The notes below the pieces were generated by a model. The model was not told where the DNA came from and did no database searches. It saw only the letters and a program-made list of their open reading frames with translations. From contig NZ_JAIFZO010000002.1 in assembly GCF_026341275.1 (NCBI RefSeq), forward strand, positions 2,209,264 through 2,273,263: 64,000 bases of DNA, written 5' to 3'. The position numbers were made by a program, and so were the translations under genes. Positions 1-6,920 of this stretch are shown here, piece by piece (the first letter of the stretch is position 1; every line of letters begins with the position of its first letter). Origin of the DNA: Streptomyces ortus (GTDB lineage Bacteria; Actinomycetota; Actinomycetes; Streptomycetales; Streptomycetaceae).

Positions 1-719
1 GTGGCCACCGAGGCCTCGGCGCCGGGCTCGGTGCGCAGACCGACCAGGTCGACGGTCCCGGCGCGCGCTCCCTTGCCGCCGCCGTCGCTGCCGTCGGTGC
101 CGCCGTCGCGGCCGGACAGCCGGGCGGCCGTCGGGTCGGCGAAGAGGATGCCCGCGCCCGGGGCGTCGACCACCGCCGTGACGCGGTACGCGGCGGCGGA
201 CCGGCCGGCCGCGACGACCTCGACCCGGTCGCCCGCCCGGACACCCGCGGCCTCGGCCGTCGCCCGGTCGAGCGCCACCTCGGCGGTGCCGGACGGCTTG
301 TCGCCACTGACCTTCGGGTCCGTGAGCAGCTTCGTCGAGGACCAGCCGTGACCGGCCGTCCGCGGCTCCTCGGCCGGTACGACGCGGCCGTCGGCGTCGA
401 GGACGGCGGCGGGGAAGCTGACGTCGCCGACCGCCGCCGTGACGCCGGGCAGTGCGGCGAGCCGGTCGACCAGGGCGGCCGGGACCGTGCCGCGTTCCGG
501 CAGGGCGATCGGCAGGTCCCCGGCCGGACGGAAACTCTGGTCGGTGGAGACCACGACGTCGGCCCCCGCGAGCCGGCCGGCCGGCAACTGCGAGCGCAGG
601 CCCGACTCGGCCAGTACGCCCGTGCCGGTGATCAGTGCCGCGCCGCCGAGCACCGCGCACGCCACCGCCAGCAGGGCGGTGATGCGGTGGCCCGCCATAC
701 GGACCGCGAGATGCAGCAT
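1..719 (-). CDS. ABC transporter permease, FtsX/MacB type (partial, 3' end outside window)
   Basis: About the first 239 residues are visible; the gene runs off the left edge. One N-terminal membrane helix (about residues 10-37, LLAVACAVLGGAALITG) is followed by a large extracytoplasmic domain with residues typical of the MacB periplasmic core. This is the permease of a MacB/FtsX-type exporter, a family that moves peptides, lipoproteins or antibiotics, or works mechanically, rather than an importer. Its start lies 5 nt beyond the stop codon of the ATPase gene, so the two are one operon. The substrate cannot be read from the sequence. The divergent two-component system suggests stress-induced expression (inference). 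Confidence 0.85.
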   Translation of the reverse strand, partial: MLHLAVRMAGHRITALLAVACAVLGGAALITGTGVLAESGLRSQLPAGRLAGADVVVSTDQSFRPAGDLPIALPERGTVPAALVDRLAALPGVTAAVGDVSFPAAVLDADGRVVPAEEPRTAGHGWSSTKLLTDPKVSGDKPSGTAEVALDRATAEAAGVRAGDRVEVVAAGRSAAAYRVTAVVDAPGAGILFADPTAARLSGRDGGTDGSDGGGKGARAGTVDLVGLRTEPGAEASVA

Positions 720-723
720 GGTT

Positions 724-1488
724 CTAGACCTCTCCCAGCTTGACGAGACGGTCGGCCAGTTCGGGGGCGCTGGGCCGGTACAGGCGCTCGACCACCCGGC
801 CGTCGGCCATCACCACCGCGTGGTGGGCCTGGGCGGCGGCGGCCGGGTCGTGGGTCACCATCACCACCGTCTGGCGCAGTTCGTCGACGAGTTCGCGCAG
901 CAGGCCCAGCACCTCGTGGGCGCTGCGCAGATCCAGGGCGCCGGTCGGCTCGTCGGCGAACACGACGGCGGGCTTCGCCACCAGGGCCCGTACGATCGCG
1001 GCCCGTTGCTGCTGGCCGCCGGAGAGTTCGGCGGGCCGGTGCGCCATCCGGTCGGCGAGACCGACCCGCTCGACCAGCGTCCCCACCCACTCCCGGTCCG
1101 GGGCGCGCCCCGCCAGCCGCAGCGGCAGCGTGATGTTGTCGGCGACGCTGAGGGCGGGGACCAGGTTGTAGGACTGGAACACGAAACCGATGTGCTCGCG
1201 GCGCAGTTCGGTGCGGCGGGTCTCGTTGAGCCCGCTGATCTCGCGCTCGCCGATGCGGATGCTTCCGGAGGTGGGGGAGTCGAGGCCGGCGGCGCAGTGC
1301 ATCAGCGTGCTCTTGCCCGACCCCGAGGGCCCCATCACGGCCAGGAACGTGCCGTGCTCGACGCTCAGCGACACGTCGTCGAGGGCGCGGACGCCTCCCG
1401 CGTACGTCTTGCTGACGTTCGCCAGCTCGATGGCCGGGGCGGGCGGTGCCGCCATCGGCCGGCCGGCCCCGGCGAGGAGCCCGCTCAT
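724..1488 (-). CDS. ABC transporter ATP-binding protein, MacB/LolD type
   Basis: A 254-residue cytoplasmic ATPase. Visible motifs are Walker A GPSGSGKST, the signature LSGGQQQR, Walker B VVFADEPTGALD and the switch histidine in MVTHD. EPTGALD is typical of the MacB/LolD/FtsE branch that pairs with FtsX-like permeases. The chosen ATG at 1488 overlaps the stop of the upstream small gene as ATGA, which points to translational coupling; a second ATG lies at 1455. It powers the permease encoded immediately downstream. Family assignment is firm, the transported compound unknown. Confidence 0.93.
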   Translation of the reverse strand: MSGLLAGAGRPMAAPPAPAIELANVSKTYAGGVRALDDVSLSVEHGTFLAVMGPSGSGKSTLMHCAAGLDSPTSGSIRIGEREISGLNETRRTELRREHIGFVFQSYNLVPALSVADNITLPLRLAGRAPDREWVGTLVERVGLADRMAHRPAELSGGQQQRAAIVRALVAKPAVVFADEPTGALDLRSAHEVLGLLRELVDELRQTVVMVTHDPAAAAQAHHAVVMADGRVVERLYRPSAPELADRLVKLGEV

Positions 1489-1745
1489 CGCCGGCCCCGC
1501 AGGTGACGGACGACGAGCGTGGTCACGCACAGCGCGGTGACCCCGCCGCAGACCAGGTGGACCAGGGTGGAGGCGGCGCTGTACGAGGCCACCATGTTGC
1601 CGACGGTGCTGATCACCAGGACCAGCCACAGCACCGTACGGACGAGGCGGTCCCAGGTGAGGGCTTCGCGGGCGGTGTCCTCCCGCCCGGCCGGGTCCGT
1701 GCTCCCGGGAAGGCCGTCGAGGCGGTAGGGGTCCGTGGTCGTCAT
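1485..1745 (-). CDS. small two-helix membrane protein
   Basis: An 86-residue protein with a polar N-terminal 35 residues and two hydrophobic helices (about residues 36-56 and 60-79), ending in a basic tail (RHLRGRR). It is the first gene of the ABC operon and its stop overlaps the ATPase start by 4 nt. I do not recognise a named family. The position suggests an accessory subunit of the transporter or a membrane modulator of the facing histidine kinase; both are inference. Confidence 0.75.
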   Translation of the reverse strand: MTTTDPYRLDGLPGSTDPAGREDTAREALTWDRLVRTVLWLVLVISTVGNMVASYSAASTLVHLVCGGVTALCVTTLVVRHLRGRR

Positions 1746-2053
1746 GGCTGTCCCTCTTCGGAGTCTGCGAGCTCTTCGGACCCTGCGCGGTGCGCGGTGC
1801 GCACTTCACTCTTCGCGGCGTGCGGCGTGCGGCGTGCGGCGTGCGGTGTGCGGTTCGCGACGCGTGCTGCGGGTCTCGCTGTCGTGATGTCGAAGTTACG
1901 GATCGGGGCCCCGGCTGGCCGAGCCCGCCAGCCGCCCGAGTGGGGGTACAGCAGGCTGTACCTCTAGGCTCCTCGCACGGCCGTGAGCGGTCGCAGGTGG
2001 CAGGCTCCCGACGAGCGGGAAAGCGGGACGGGAAAGCAGGAGGGGAGGGGCGG
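1746..2053. promoter_or_regulatory. divergent promoter region with a palindrome and heptamer repeats
   Basis: This 308-nt space separates the ABC operon from the histidine kinase gene. It holds five tandem copies of a 7-nt unit, GCGGCGT (last copy GCGGTGT), at 1815-1849. An 18-bp palindrome lies at 1945-1962: arms GGTACAG and CTGTACC around CAGG, about 90 nt before the kinase start. The palindrome is a reasonable binding site for the response regulator encoded here. I see no open reading frame of merit. Confidence 0.5.
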
Positions 2054-3340
2054 ATGCCGATCTCGGACCGGCACGACGCACCGGACGACGGCGGCGAGGA
2101 CAGGCCCGGTCTCCGCGACACCGCCGTCCGCGCGGCCGGTGCGGCCGTCGCCGCACTGGAGCAGCTCGTCGGCGGACTCGGCACCGCGATGATGGCGCTG
2201 CTCGTCCTGCTCTGGGCGGCCGTGACCGCCGTGGCGTCCCTGGTGGGCGTCGGGCTGCTGATGGCACCGCTCGTCCTGCGTGCCCTGCACGGGCTCGCCG
2301 GCCGCGAACGCGGCCGGCTCGGCCGGTGGGGGCCCGAGGTGCTGGGCCCGGACCCGGCGCCGACCGCGCTGCGGCTCGCCGTCGTCGACCCGACCACGCG
2401 CCGCGAACTGCGCTGGCTGGCCCGCCACGCCACGCTCGGCCTGCTGCTCGGGCTCTGCGGGCTGCTGCTGCCCCTGCTGGCCCTGCGCGACACCCTCTTT
2501 CCGCTGTACTGGCGCCTGCTGCCGGAGGGCGCGACCAGCACGTCCCTGGGGATAGGCGTCGCGGAGACCTGGGCCGACGCGGCAGCCGCCGGTCTGCTCG
2601 GGCTCGGCTGGACCGCCATCATCCTGGGTCTCGGCCCCGGTATGGCACGCGTCCAGGCCCGGCCGGGGCGGCTCCTTCTCGCGGCCGGGCCCGACACGGA
2701 CCTGTCCCTGCGCGTCGCGGAACTCACCGCGACGCGGGCCGCCGCACTGGACGCCCACGCCGTCGAACTGCGCCGCATCGAGCGCTCGTTGCACGACGGC
2801 ACCCAGAACCGGCTCGTCACCGTCACCGTGCTCCTCGGCGCCGCGCGCCGCATGGTGGCCCGCGACCCGGCGGGCGCCGAGGAACTCCTCGAACGCGCCC
2901 AGAGCGCCGCCGAGCAGGCCCTGTCCGAGCTGCGGTCGGTGGCGCGGGGCATCCTGCCGCCCGTACTGGCAGACCGGGGGCTCGCCGGGGCGCTCACCGG
3001 GCTCGCCGCGAGCTGCCCCGTGCCCTGCCGGATCGACGTGGAGGCGCCCGAGCGGTGCGCCGCGTCCGTGGAGGCGACCGCCTACTTCGTGGTGGCGGAG
3101 ACCCTGACGAACATCGCCAAGCACAGCGGGGCACGGCAGGCGGCGGTCACGGTCCGCAGCGGTGGCGGGCGGCTGCGGCTGGACATCACCGACGACGGCC
3201 GGGGCGGTGCCGACGAAGCCGGTGGCTCCGGGCTCAGCGGCATCCGCAACCGGATCGCCGCGCACGACGGCACCCTCGAACTGGCCAGCCCGCCCGGCGG
3301 CCCGACGACTCTCAAGGTGGAACTGCCATGCGGATTGTGA
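2054..3340 (+). CDS. sensor histidine kinase, HisKA_3 (NarL-partner) type
   Basis: A 428-residue membrane kinase. Hydrophobic segments cover about residues 42-77, 125-145 and 172-198. The dimerisation/phosphoacceptor helix carries the HisKA_3 motif RIERSLHDGTQNRLV with His247, followed by a HATPase_c domain (N-box ETLTNIAKHS, G-boxes DDGRGGAD and GLSGIRNR). The ATG at 2054 has a purine-rich Shine-Dalgarno just upstream. Kinases of this class phosphorylate LuxR-type regulators. Its 3' end overlaps the response regulator gene by 13 nt, so the pair is co-translated. The divergent ABC exporter is the likely regulatory target (inference). Confidence 0.92.
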   Translation: MPISDRHDAPDDGGEDRPGLRDTAVRAAGAAVAALEQLVGGLGTAMMALLVLLWAAVTAVASLVGVGLLMAPLVLRALHGLAGRERGRLGRWGPEVLGPDPAPTALRLAVVDPTTRRELRWLARHATLGLLLGLCGLLLPLLALRDTLFPLYWRLLPEGATSTSLGIGVAETWADAAAAGLLGLGWTAIILGLGPGMARVQARPGRLLLAAGPDTDLSLRVAELTATRAAALDAHAVELRRIERSLHDGTQNRLVTVTVLLGAARRMVARDPAGAEELLERAQSAAEQALSELRSVARGILPPVLADRGLAGALTGLAASCPVPCRIDVEAPERCAASVEATAYFVVAETLTNIAKHSGARQAAVTVRSGGGRLRLDITDDGRGGADEAGGSGLSGIRNRIAAHDGTLELASPPGGPTTLKVELPCGL

Positions 3341-3987
3341 TCGCCGAGGACGACGCGCTGCTGCGGGAGGGGCTGGCGCTGCTGTTGCGCGCGGAGGGCC
3401 TCGACGTGGTGGGCACGGCCGGTACCGGCGACGGTGCCCTCGACGCCATCGACACCCACAAGCCGGACGTCGCCATCCTGGACGTACGGATGCCGCCGAC
3501 GCACACCGACGAGGGGATCGTCGCGGCCGTGGAGGCCCGTCGGCGGCGGCCCGATCTCGCGGTCCTCGTGCTGTCGGCGTACGTGGAGCAGTCGTTCGCG
3601 ACGGAGTTGCTGGGCGGTGGGGTGACGGGGCTCGGCTATCTGCTCAAGGAGCGGGTGGGGCGGGTGGAGGAGTTCCTGGACGCGCTCCACCGGGTGGCGG
3701 GCGGGGGTACGGCCATCGATCCGGAGGTGGTCGCGCAGCTGTTCACCCGCAGTCGGCAGGACACCCGGCTGGAGCGGCTCAGTCCGCGGGAGCGGGATGT
3801 GCTGGCGCTGATGGCGGAGGGGTTGGGCAACGGGGCGATCGCGGGGCGGCTGGTGGTGACGGAGGGTGCTGTGCACAAGCACATCCGCAGTATCTTCGCG
3901 AAGCTGGACCTGTCGCCGGCCGATCAGGTGGACCGGCGGGTCGCGGCGGTCCTGAGATACCTGGACGACGCGCGCCGCCGGGCGTGA
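3328..3987 (+). CDS. response regulator, NarL/LuxR type
   Basis: A 219-residue DNA-binding response regulator. The receiver domain (about 1-120) has acidic residues D8/D9, phosphoacceptor D52 in ILDVRMPP and the conserved Lys in YLLKER. The C-terminal LuxR helix-turn-helix begins at LSPRERDVLALMAEG and contains VTEGAVHKHIRSIFAKL. It pairs with the kinase whose gene it overlaps. The palindrome at 1945-1962 is a candidate site for autoregulation and control of the ABC operon. Confidence 0.93.
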   Translation: MRIVIAEDDALLREGLALLLRAEGLDVVGTAGTGDGALDAIDTHKPDVAILDVRMPPTHTDEGIVAAVEARRRRPDLAVLVLSAYVEQSFATELLGGGVTGLGYLLKERVGRVEEFLDALHRVAGGGTAIDPEVVAQLFTRSRQDTRLERLSPRERDVLALMAEGLGNGAIAGRLVVTEGAVHKHIRSIFAKLDLSPADQVDRRVAAVLRYLDDARRRA

Positions 3988-3988
3988 A

Positions 3989-4235
3989 GCAGTTCCCGCG
4001 CCGTTCCCCGCGCCCCTGGGTGGGCGTTCGGCGTCGCACGCCGTCACGAGCAAGCCCCCTGGGGGCGCGGGGAACTGCGCGGCGGTGCCGCCGATCTGCC
4101 TCGCCTCGCGGCCTCGGCGACCCCAACCCCCTAGGGGCGCGGGGAACTGCGCAACAGTGGCACCGATCTGCCTCGTCCCATCACCCCGGCAACCCCAACT
4201 CCCCAAGGAGCGCGGCGAACCGCGCAGCCCCCCGT
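3989..4235. repeat. intergenic GC-rich repeat block, about 72-nt period
   Basis: The 389-nt gap after the response regulator contains a core GGGGCGCGGGGAACTGCGC at about 4062-4080 and again at 4134-4152, with a degenerate third copy at about 4206-4227. The copies are spaced about 72 nt apart and share flanking CCGATCTGCCTCG. An inverted copy (GTTCCCCGCGCCCC) lies at about 4003-4017, so the first part can fold into a long hairpin that may end the kinase/regulator transcript. Similar GGGGCGCGGGGAACTGCG blocks are, from memory, common between genes in Streptomyces. Confidence 0.7.
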
Positions 4236-4376
4236 ACAGCAGGCGCCACCCCGGCCAGGGGGAACGCACCCCTACCAACCCACCCGCCTGCATGATCGTG
4301 ACGTACCGCCGGAGTTCCTAGCGTGGTGGTCGCACCGCAACGACGGCCGGACCCGGACGCGAGGAGCCCGTGACCC

Positions 4377-5561
4377 ATGAAGACCCGACTCACCTCCCGA
4401 GCGGTGGCCACCACCCTGGCGACCACCCTGGCCGGCATCGGCCTCACCCTGCCCGCCGCGGGCGCGACCGGCGCCACCGCCACCCCCGCGCACAGCGCCT
4501 CGCACAGCAGGACACTGCAGGCCGGCGTGGACGCGGTCATGAGGACCGGCACCGTGGGGGTCGTGGCGCGGACGACGGACCCGCGAGGCTCCCGCTACGC
4601 CACCGGCGGCGTCGCCGACAAGGCGACGCGAGCGCCCGTACGCCCCGGCGACAAGTTCCGCATCGCCAGCTCCAGCAAGACCTTCGTCGCCACGGTGATC
4701 CTGCAACTCGTCGGCGAGGGACGCCTGTCGCTCGACGACACCGTGGAGCACTGGCTGCCCGGAGTCGTCTCCGGCCACGGCAACGACGGCGGCGCGATCA
4801 CCGTACGGCAGCTGCTCCAGCACACCAGCGGACTGTTCGACTACACGGCGGACTTCCCCCTGTTCGCCAGTACGGCCGGCTACCAGGCCGACCGGTACAC
4901 CACCTGGACCCCGGAACACCTGGTCGCCGTCGCGATGCGGCACGCCCCGGGATTCGCCCCGGGCGAGGGGTGGAGCTACTCCAACACCAACTACATCCTG
5001 GCCGGAATGATCATCGAGAGGGCCACCGGGCACACCTGGAACGAGGAGGTCGCCCGGCGTCTCATCCGCCCGCTGGGCCTGCGCGACACCTCCGCCCCGA
5101 CCACCGCGTCCCGCATCACCGGCCGCCATCTGCACGGCTACTCCAGCTTCAAGGAGGCGGGACCGGCGATCGACATCACCGAACTCAACGCCTCCGCGGG
5201 CGGCGCGGCGGGTGCCATGGTCAGTACGACGGCCGACCTGACCCGCTTCTACCAGGCGCTCCTCGGCGGCAGGCTGCTGCGCCCGGCGGAACTGGCGGCG
5301 ATGAAGTCGACCGTACCGGCCCCGGAGCTGGAACCCGGCTGGCCCGGCGTGCGCTACGGCCTCGGACTGATGAGCGTCCCGCTGTCCTGCGGCGGCGTCT
5401 ACTGGAGCCACGGGGGCAACCTCCCCGGCTACACCACCCGCAACGGCATCAGCGGCGACGGCCGCCGTACCGTCGTCCTGAACTCGACCGGTGACGGGTC
5501 GTCCGACTCCGCCACCCAGGAATCCCAGAACACCCTGATCGACGACCAACTCTGCGCGTGA
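4377..5561 (+). CDS. secreted serine hydrolase, class C beta-lactamase / D,D-peptidase fold
   Basis: A 394-residue exported protein. The N-terminal 40 residues form a Sec-type signal (MKTRLTSR, then an Ala/Leu-rich core ending near ATATPAHS). The penicillin-recognising-enzyme motifs are present: S98-SS-K101 in RIASSSKTF, Y201-S-N203 in GWSYSNTNY, and HGG in SHGGNLPGY. The family covers D-Ala-D-Ala carboxypeptidases, esterases and class C beta-lactamases, and substrate cannot be read from motifs. The ATG at 4377 follows a GAGGAG ribosome site. It appears to be monocistronic. Confidence 0.9.
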   Translation: MKTRLTSRAVATTLATTLAGIGLTLPAAGATGATATPAHSASHSRTLQAGVDAVMRTGTVGVVARTTDPRGSRYATGGVADKATRAPVRPGDKFRIASSSKTFVATVILQLVGEGRLSLDDTVEHWLPGVVSGHGNDGGAITVRQLLQHTSGLFDYTADFPLFASTAGYQADRYTTWTPEHLVAVAMRHAPGFAPGEGWSYSNTNYILAGMIIERATGHTWNEEVARRLIRPLGLRDTSAPTTASRITGRHLHGYSSFKEAGPAIDITELNASAGGAAGAMVSTTADLTRFYQALLGGRLLRPAELAAMKSTVPAPELEPGWPGVRYGLGLMSVPLSCGGVYWSHGGNLPGYTTRNGISGDGRRTVVLNSTGDGSSDSATQESQNTLIDDQLCA

Positions 5562-5591
5562 CCAGGTGCGGCTGCGCCGCGGAGGGACCGC

Positions 5592-5951
5592 TCAGCCCTG
5601 TGCGAGCGACTCCCGCGCGGCGGCCCGCAGCGCGTGGATCTCGTCCCGGGCGCCGCGTCGCGCGGGCGCGCCCCGGCCCGCGGCCCCCGCCGTGTGCTCG
5701 GCCTTGCGCAGCCGCGCGGCCGTGGAGGGGAACCTGACGATCTCCACGGTGACGGCCCACGTGTCGAGAAGCTGGATGATCGGCCCGAGACTGCCGGTGC
5801 GGGCGGCGGCCCCGATCGCCCCGTCGGTGTCCCGTTCCAGTTCGGCGAGCCGGTGCGGGGCAACCCGGATGACGGCCGCGCGAAGGGCGCCGGGGGTCCG
5901 TGCCGGCCGGGGAACGAGCGGTCTGCCGGGCTCGGTGGGCTGCGCTGTCAT
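5592..5951 (-). CDS. small actinobacterial protein, possibly DUF6247
   Basis: A 119-residue cytoplasmic protein beginning MTAQPTEPG. The sequence has the pattern I associate with DUF6247: an early LRAAVIRVAPHRLAELERD segment, a central ETGS-like TGSLGPIIQLLDTWAVTVEI, and an Arg/Ala-rich C-terminal helix. A GTG 12 nt upstream is an alternative start; neither has a convincing ribosome site. It is convergent with the serine hydrolase. Function is unknown. A distantly similar layout is seen in the 91-residue gene at 22460. Confidence 0.65.
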   Translation of the reverse strand: MTAQPTEPGRPLVPRPARTPGALRAAVIRVAPHRLAELERDTDGAIGAAARTGSLGPIIQLLDTWAVTVEIVRFPSTAARLRKAEHTAGAAGRGAPARRGARDEIHALRAAARESLAQG

Positions 5952-6097
5952 CGTGATCCGCACAGTACGGCGTACGGGCGGCCACCGCGAGGGGCTGGAC
6001 CCGCCCGGCGGCGAATTCCGGCCGGGACGGCGCGCCCCGGACCCGACGACGGGCCGAGCACCCGTTCGGGGCCCGGCCCGGTCGGGGCGGTGAGGTG

Positions 6098-6277
6098 TCA
6101 GGACGCCGTGCCGTCCGGCGAGTTCACGGCAGCCGGGTGGTGCGAAGTGGCCACCGGCGCCGCGCCGTTGGGCGCGGGCGCCGGCATGGAGTTGTCTGCC
6201 GCCGCCGGGCTCGCGAGCGCGGCGGCGGCACCGAGTATCAGGGTGAGCGTCGTGAGGAACTTCTGCGTACGGGTCAT
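6098..6277 (-). CDS. small secreted peptide with an AfsS-like DNSMPAPAP motif
   Basis: A 59-residue product: signal sequence MTRTQKFLTTLTLILGAAAA, a probable cleavage site in ASPAAA, and a predicted mature part starting near DNSMPAPAP, followed by about 25 Ala/Pro/Ser/His-rich residues. The start at 6277 has GGAG 8-10 nt upstream. DNSMPAP closely matches the DNGMPTPP repeats of the AfsS-like protein encoded just upstream on the same strand, and such a short motif is unlikely to match by chance. I know no name for it. It may be an extracellular form of the AfsS repeat or a signal peptide (inference). Confidence 0.7.
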   Translation of the reverse strand: MTRTQKFLTTLTLILGAAAALASPAAADNSMPAPAPNGAAPVATSHHPAAVNSPDGTAS

Positions 6278-6403
6278 ACCGAACTCCTGGGTGAAGGGAT
6301 GAGGCCGGCCGTCCGAAGGCGCCGTCCCTCTACTGGTGCTACGTCCTGCCGGGCCGAAACGGCGCACGTCGCCGATCGGCCGGATCGCGCCAGGACAGAC
6401 TTC

Positions 6404-6438
6404 GGCCGCGGTGGCTCCCCCTCCGCGCCACCGCGGCC
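6404..6438 (-). terminator. perfect 12-bp hairpin after afsS
   Basis: Arms GGCCGCGGTGGC (6404-6415) and GCCACCGCGGCC (6427-6438) are perfectly complementary around an 11-nt loop, 23 nt past the afsS stop. There is no clear T-run, as is common for Streptomyces terminators. It would separate afsS from the secreted-peptide gene, or limit read-through between them. Confidence 0.65.
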
Positions 6439-6461
6439 GATCCCCGTCGGGAGAAAAGTCT

Positions 6462-6707
6462 TTACTTGCCGCCGTCGAGGTCCAGCGCGGGCGGCGAAGG
6501 CATGCCGTTGTCCAGCGTCCGGATGTCGGTCTGGGGCGGCGTCGGCATCCCGTTGTCCAGCGGAGAGACGACCGGGTCCTCGGCAGGCGGGGTGGGCATC
6601 CCGTTGTCGAGCGGAGTGGCCACCACCGGGTCCTTGGCGGGAGGAGTCGGCATCCCGTTGTCCTGCGTGGTCGCGGTGGGGTTCGTGTCCTTCGTCTGGT
6701 CGCTCAT
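6462..6707 (-). CDS. afsS: AfsS-like (sigma-like) regulatory protein with four DNGMPTPP repeats
   Basis: An 81-residue acidic protein that is almost entirely repeat: DNGMPTPP at residues 16-23, 34-41 and 51-58, and DNGMPSPP at 66-73, joined by short acidic linkers (KDPVVATPL, EDPVVSPL). AfsS of S. coelicolor is a roughly 63-residue protein with T-x-DNHMPxPxA repeats, lies directly downstream of afsR, is activated by AfsR and raises antibiotic production. The repeat here has Gly in place of His. The ATG at 6707 has a strong GGAGGA site. The gene lies 213 nt after afsR with its own likely promoter. How AfsS works is still not settled. Confidence 0.88.
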   Translation of the reverse strand: MSDQTKDTNPTATTQDNGMPTPPAKDPVVATPLDNGMPTPPAEDPVVSPLDNGMPTPPQTDIRTLDNGMPSPPALDLDGGK

Positions 6708-6739
6708 GGCGTGTGTCCTCCGTTGTGTTGACGAGTGAG

Positions 6740-6785
6740 GAACGCCCGTCCAGAGACTCCCCCGAGGGCCGCTGGACGGGCGTTC
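6740..6785 (-). promoter_or_regulatory. 14-bp perfect hairpin in the afsS leader
   Basis: Arms GAACGCCCGTCCAG (6740-6753) and CTGGACGGGCGTTC (6772-6785) flank an 18-nt loop, ending 32 nt before the afsS start codon. If the promoter lies at about 6851-6890 as proposed, this hairpin is in the 5' untranslated RNA and could act as an attenuator, stability element or protein-binding site. It could instead be the late terminator of afsR. Confidence 0.6.
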
Positions 6786-6850
6786 GGAGCCGCACACTAG
6801 CCGTTGGGCTCCTGGTCAGACCGTCTGCCCCCCGACGCGACGGTGTGACA

Positions 6851-6890
6851 GGTATGAGAGTGCCGCGCGGAGATAAACGAATGCTGAACG
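6851..6890 (-). promoter_or_regulatory. candidate afsS promoter with AfsR/PhoP-type direct repeats
   Basis: On the minus strand CGTTCA (6885-6890) and CGTTTA (6874-6879) are repeated with an 11-nt period. A -10-like CATACC (6851-6856) follows 17 nt after the second repeat. SARP proteins bind direct repeats around the -35 region, and AfsR and PhoP share a GTTCA-repeat site in the S. coelicolor afsS promoter. This is therefore the likely AfsR activation site. Confidence 0.55.
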
Positions 6891-6920
6891 TCCGCAACGG
6901 CCCGGTCCCGGGCCCCCTTC

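Noticed and set aside
1790..2053. Upstream extension of the histidine kinase reading frame
   Set aside because: The extra residues include the heptamer repeat (RRAACGVR...) and lack a ribosome site; ATG 2054 has a good one.
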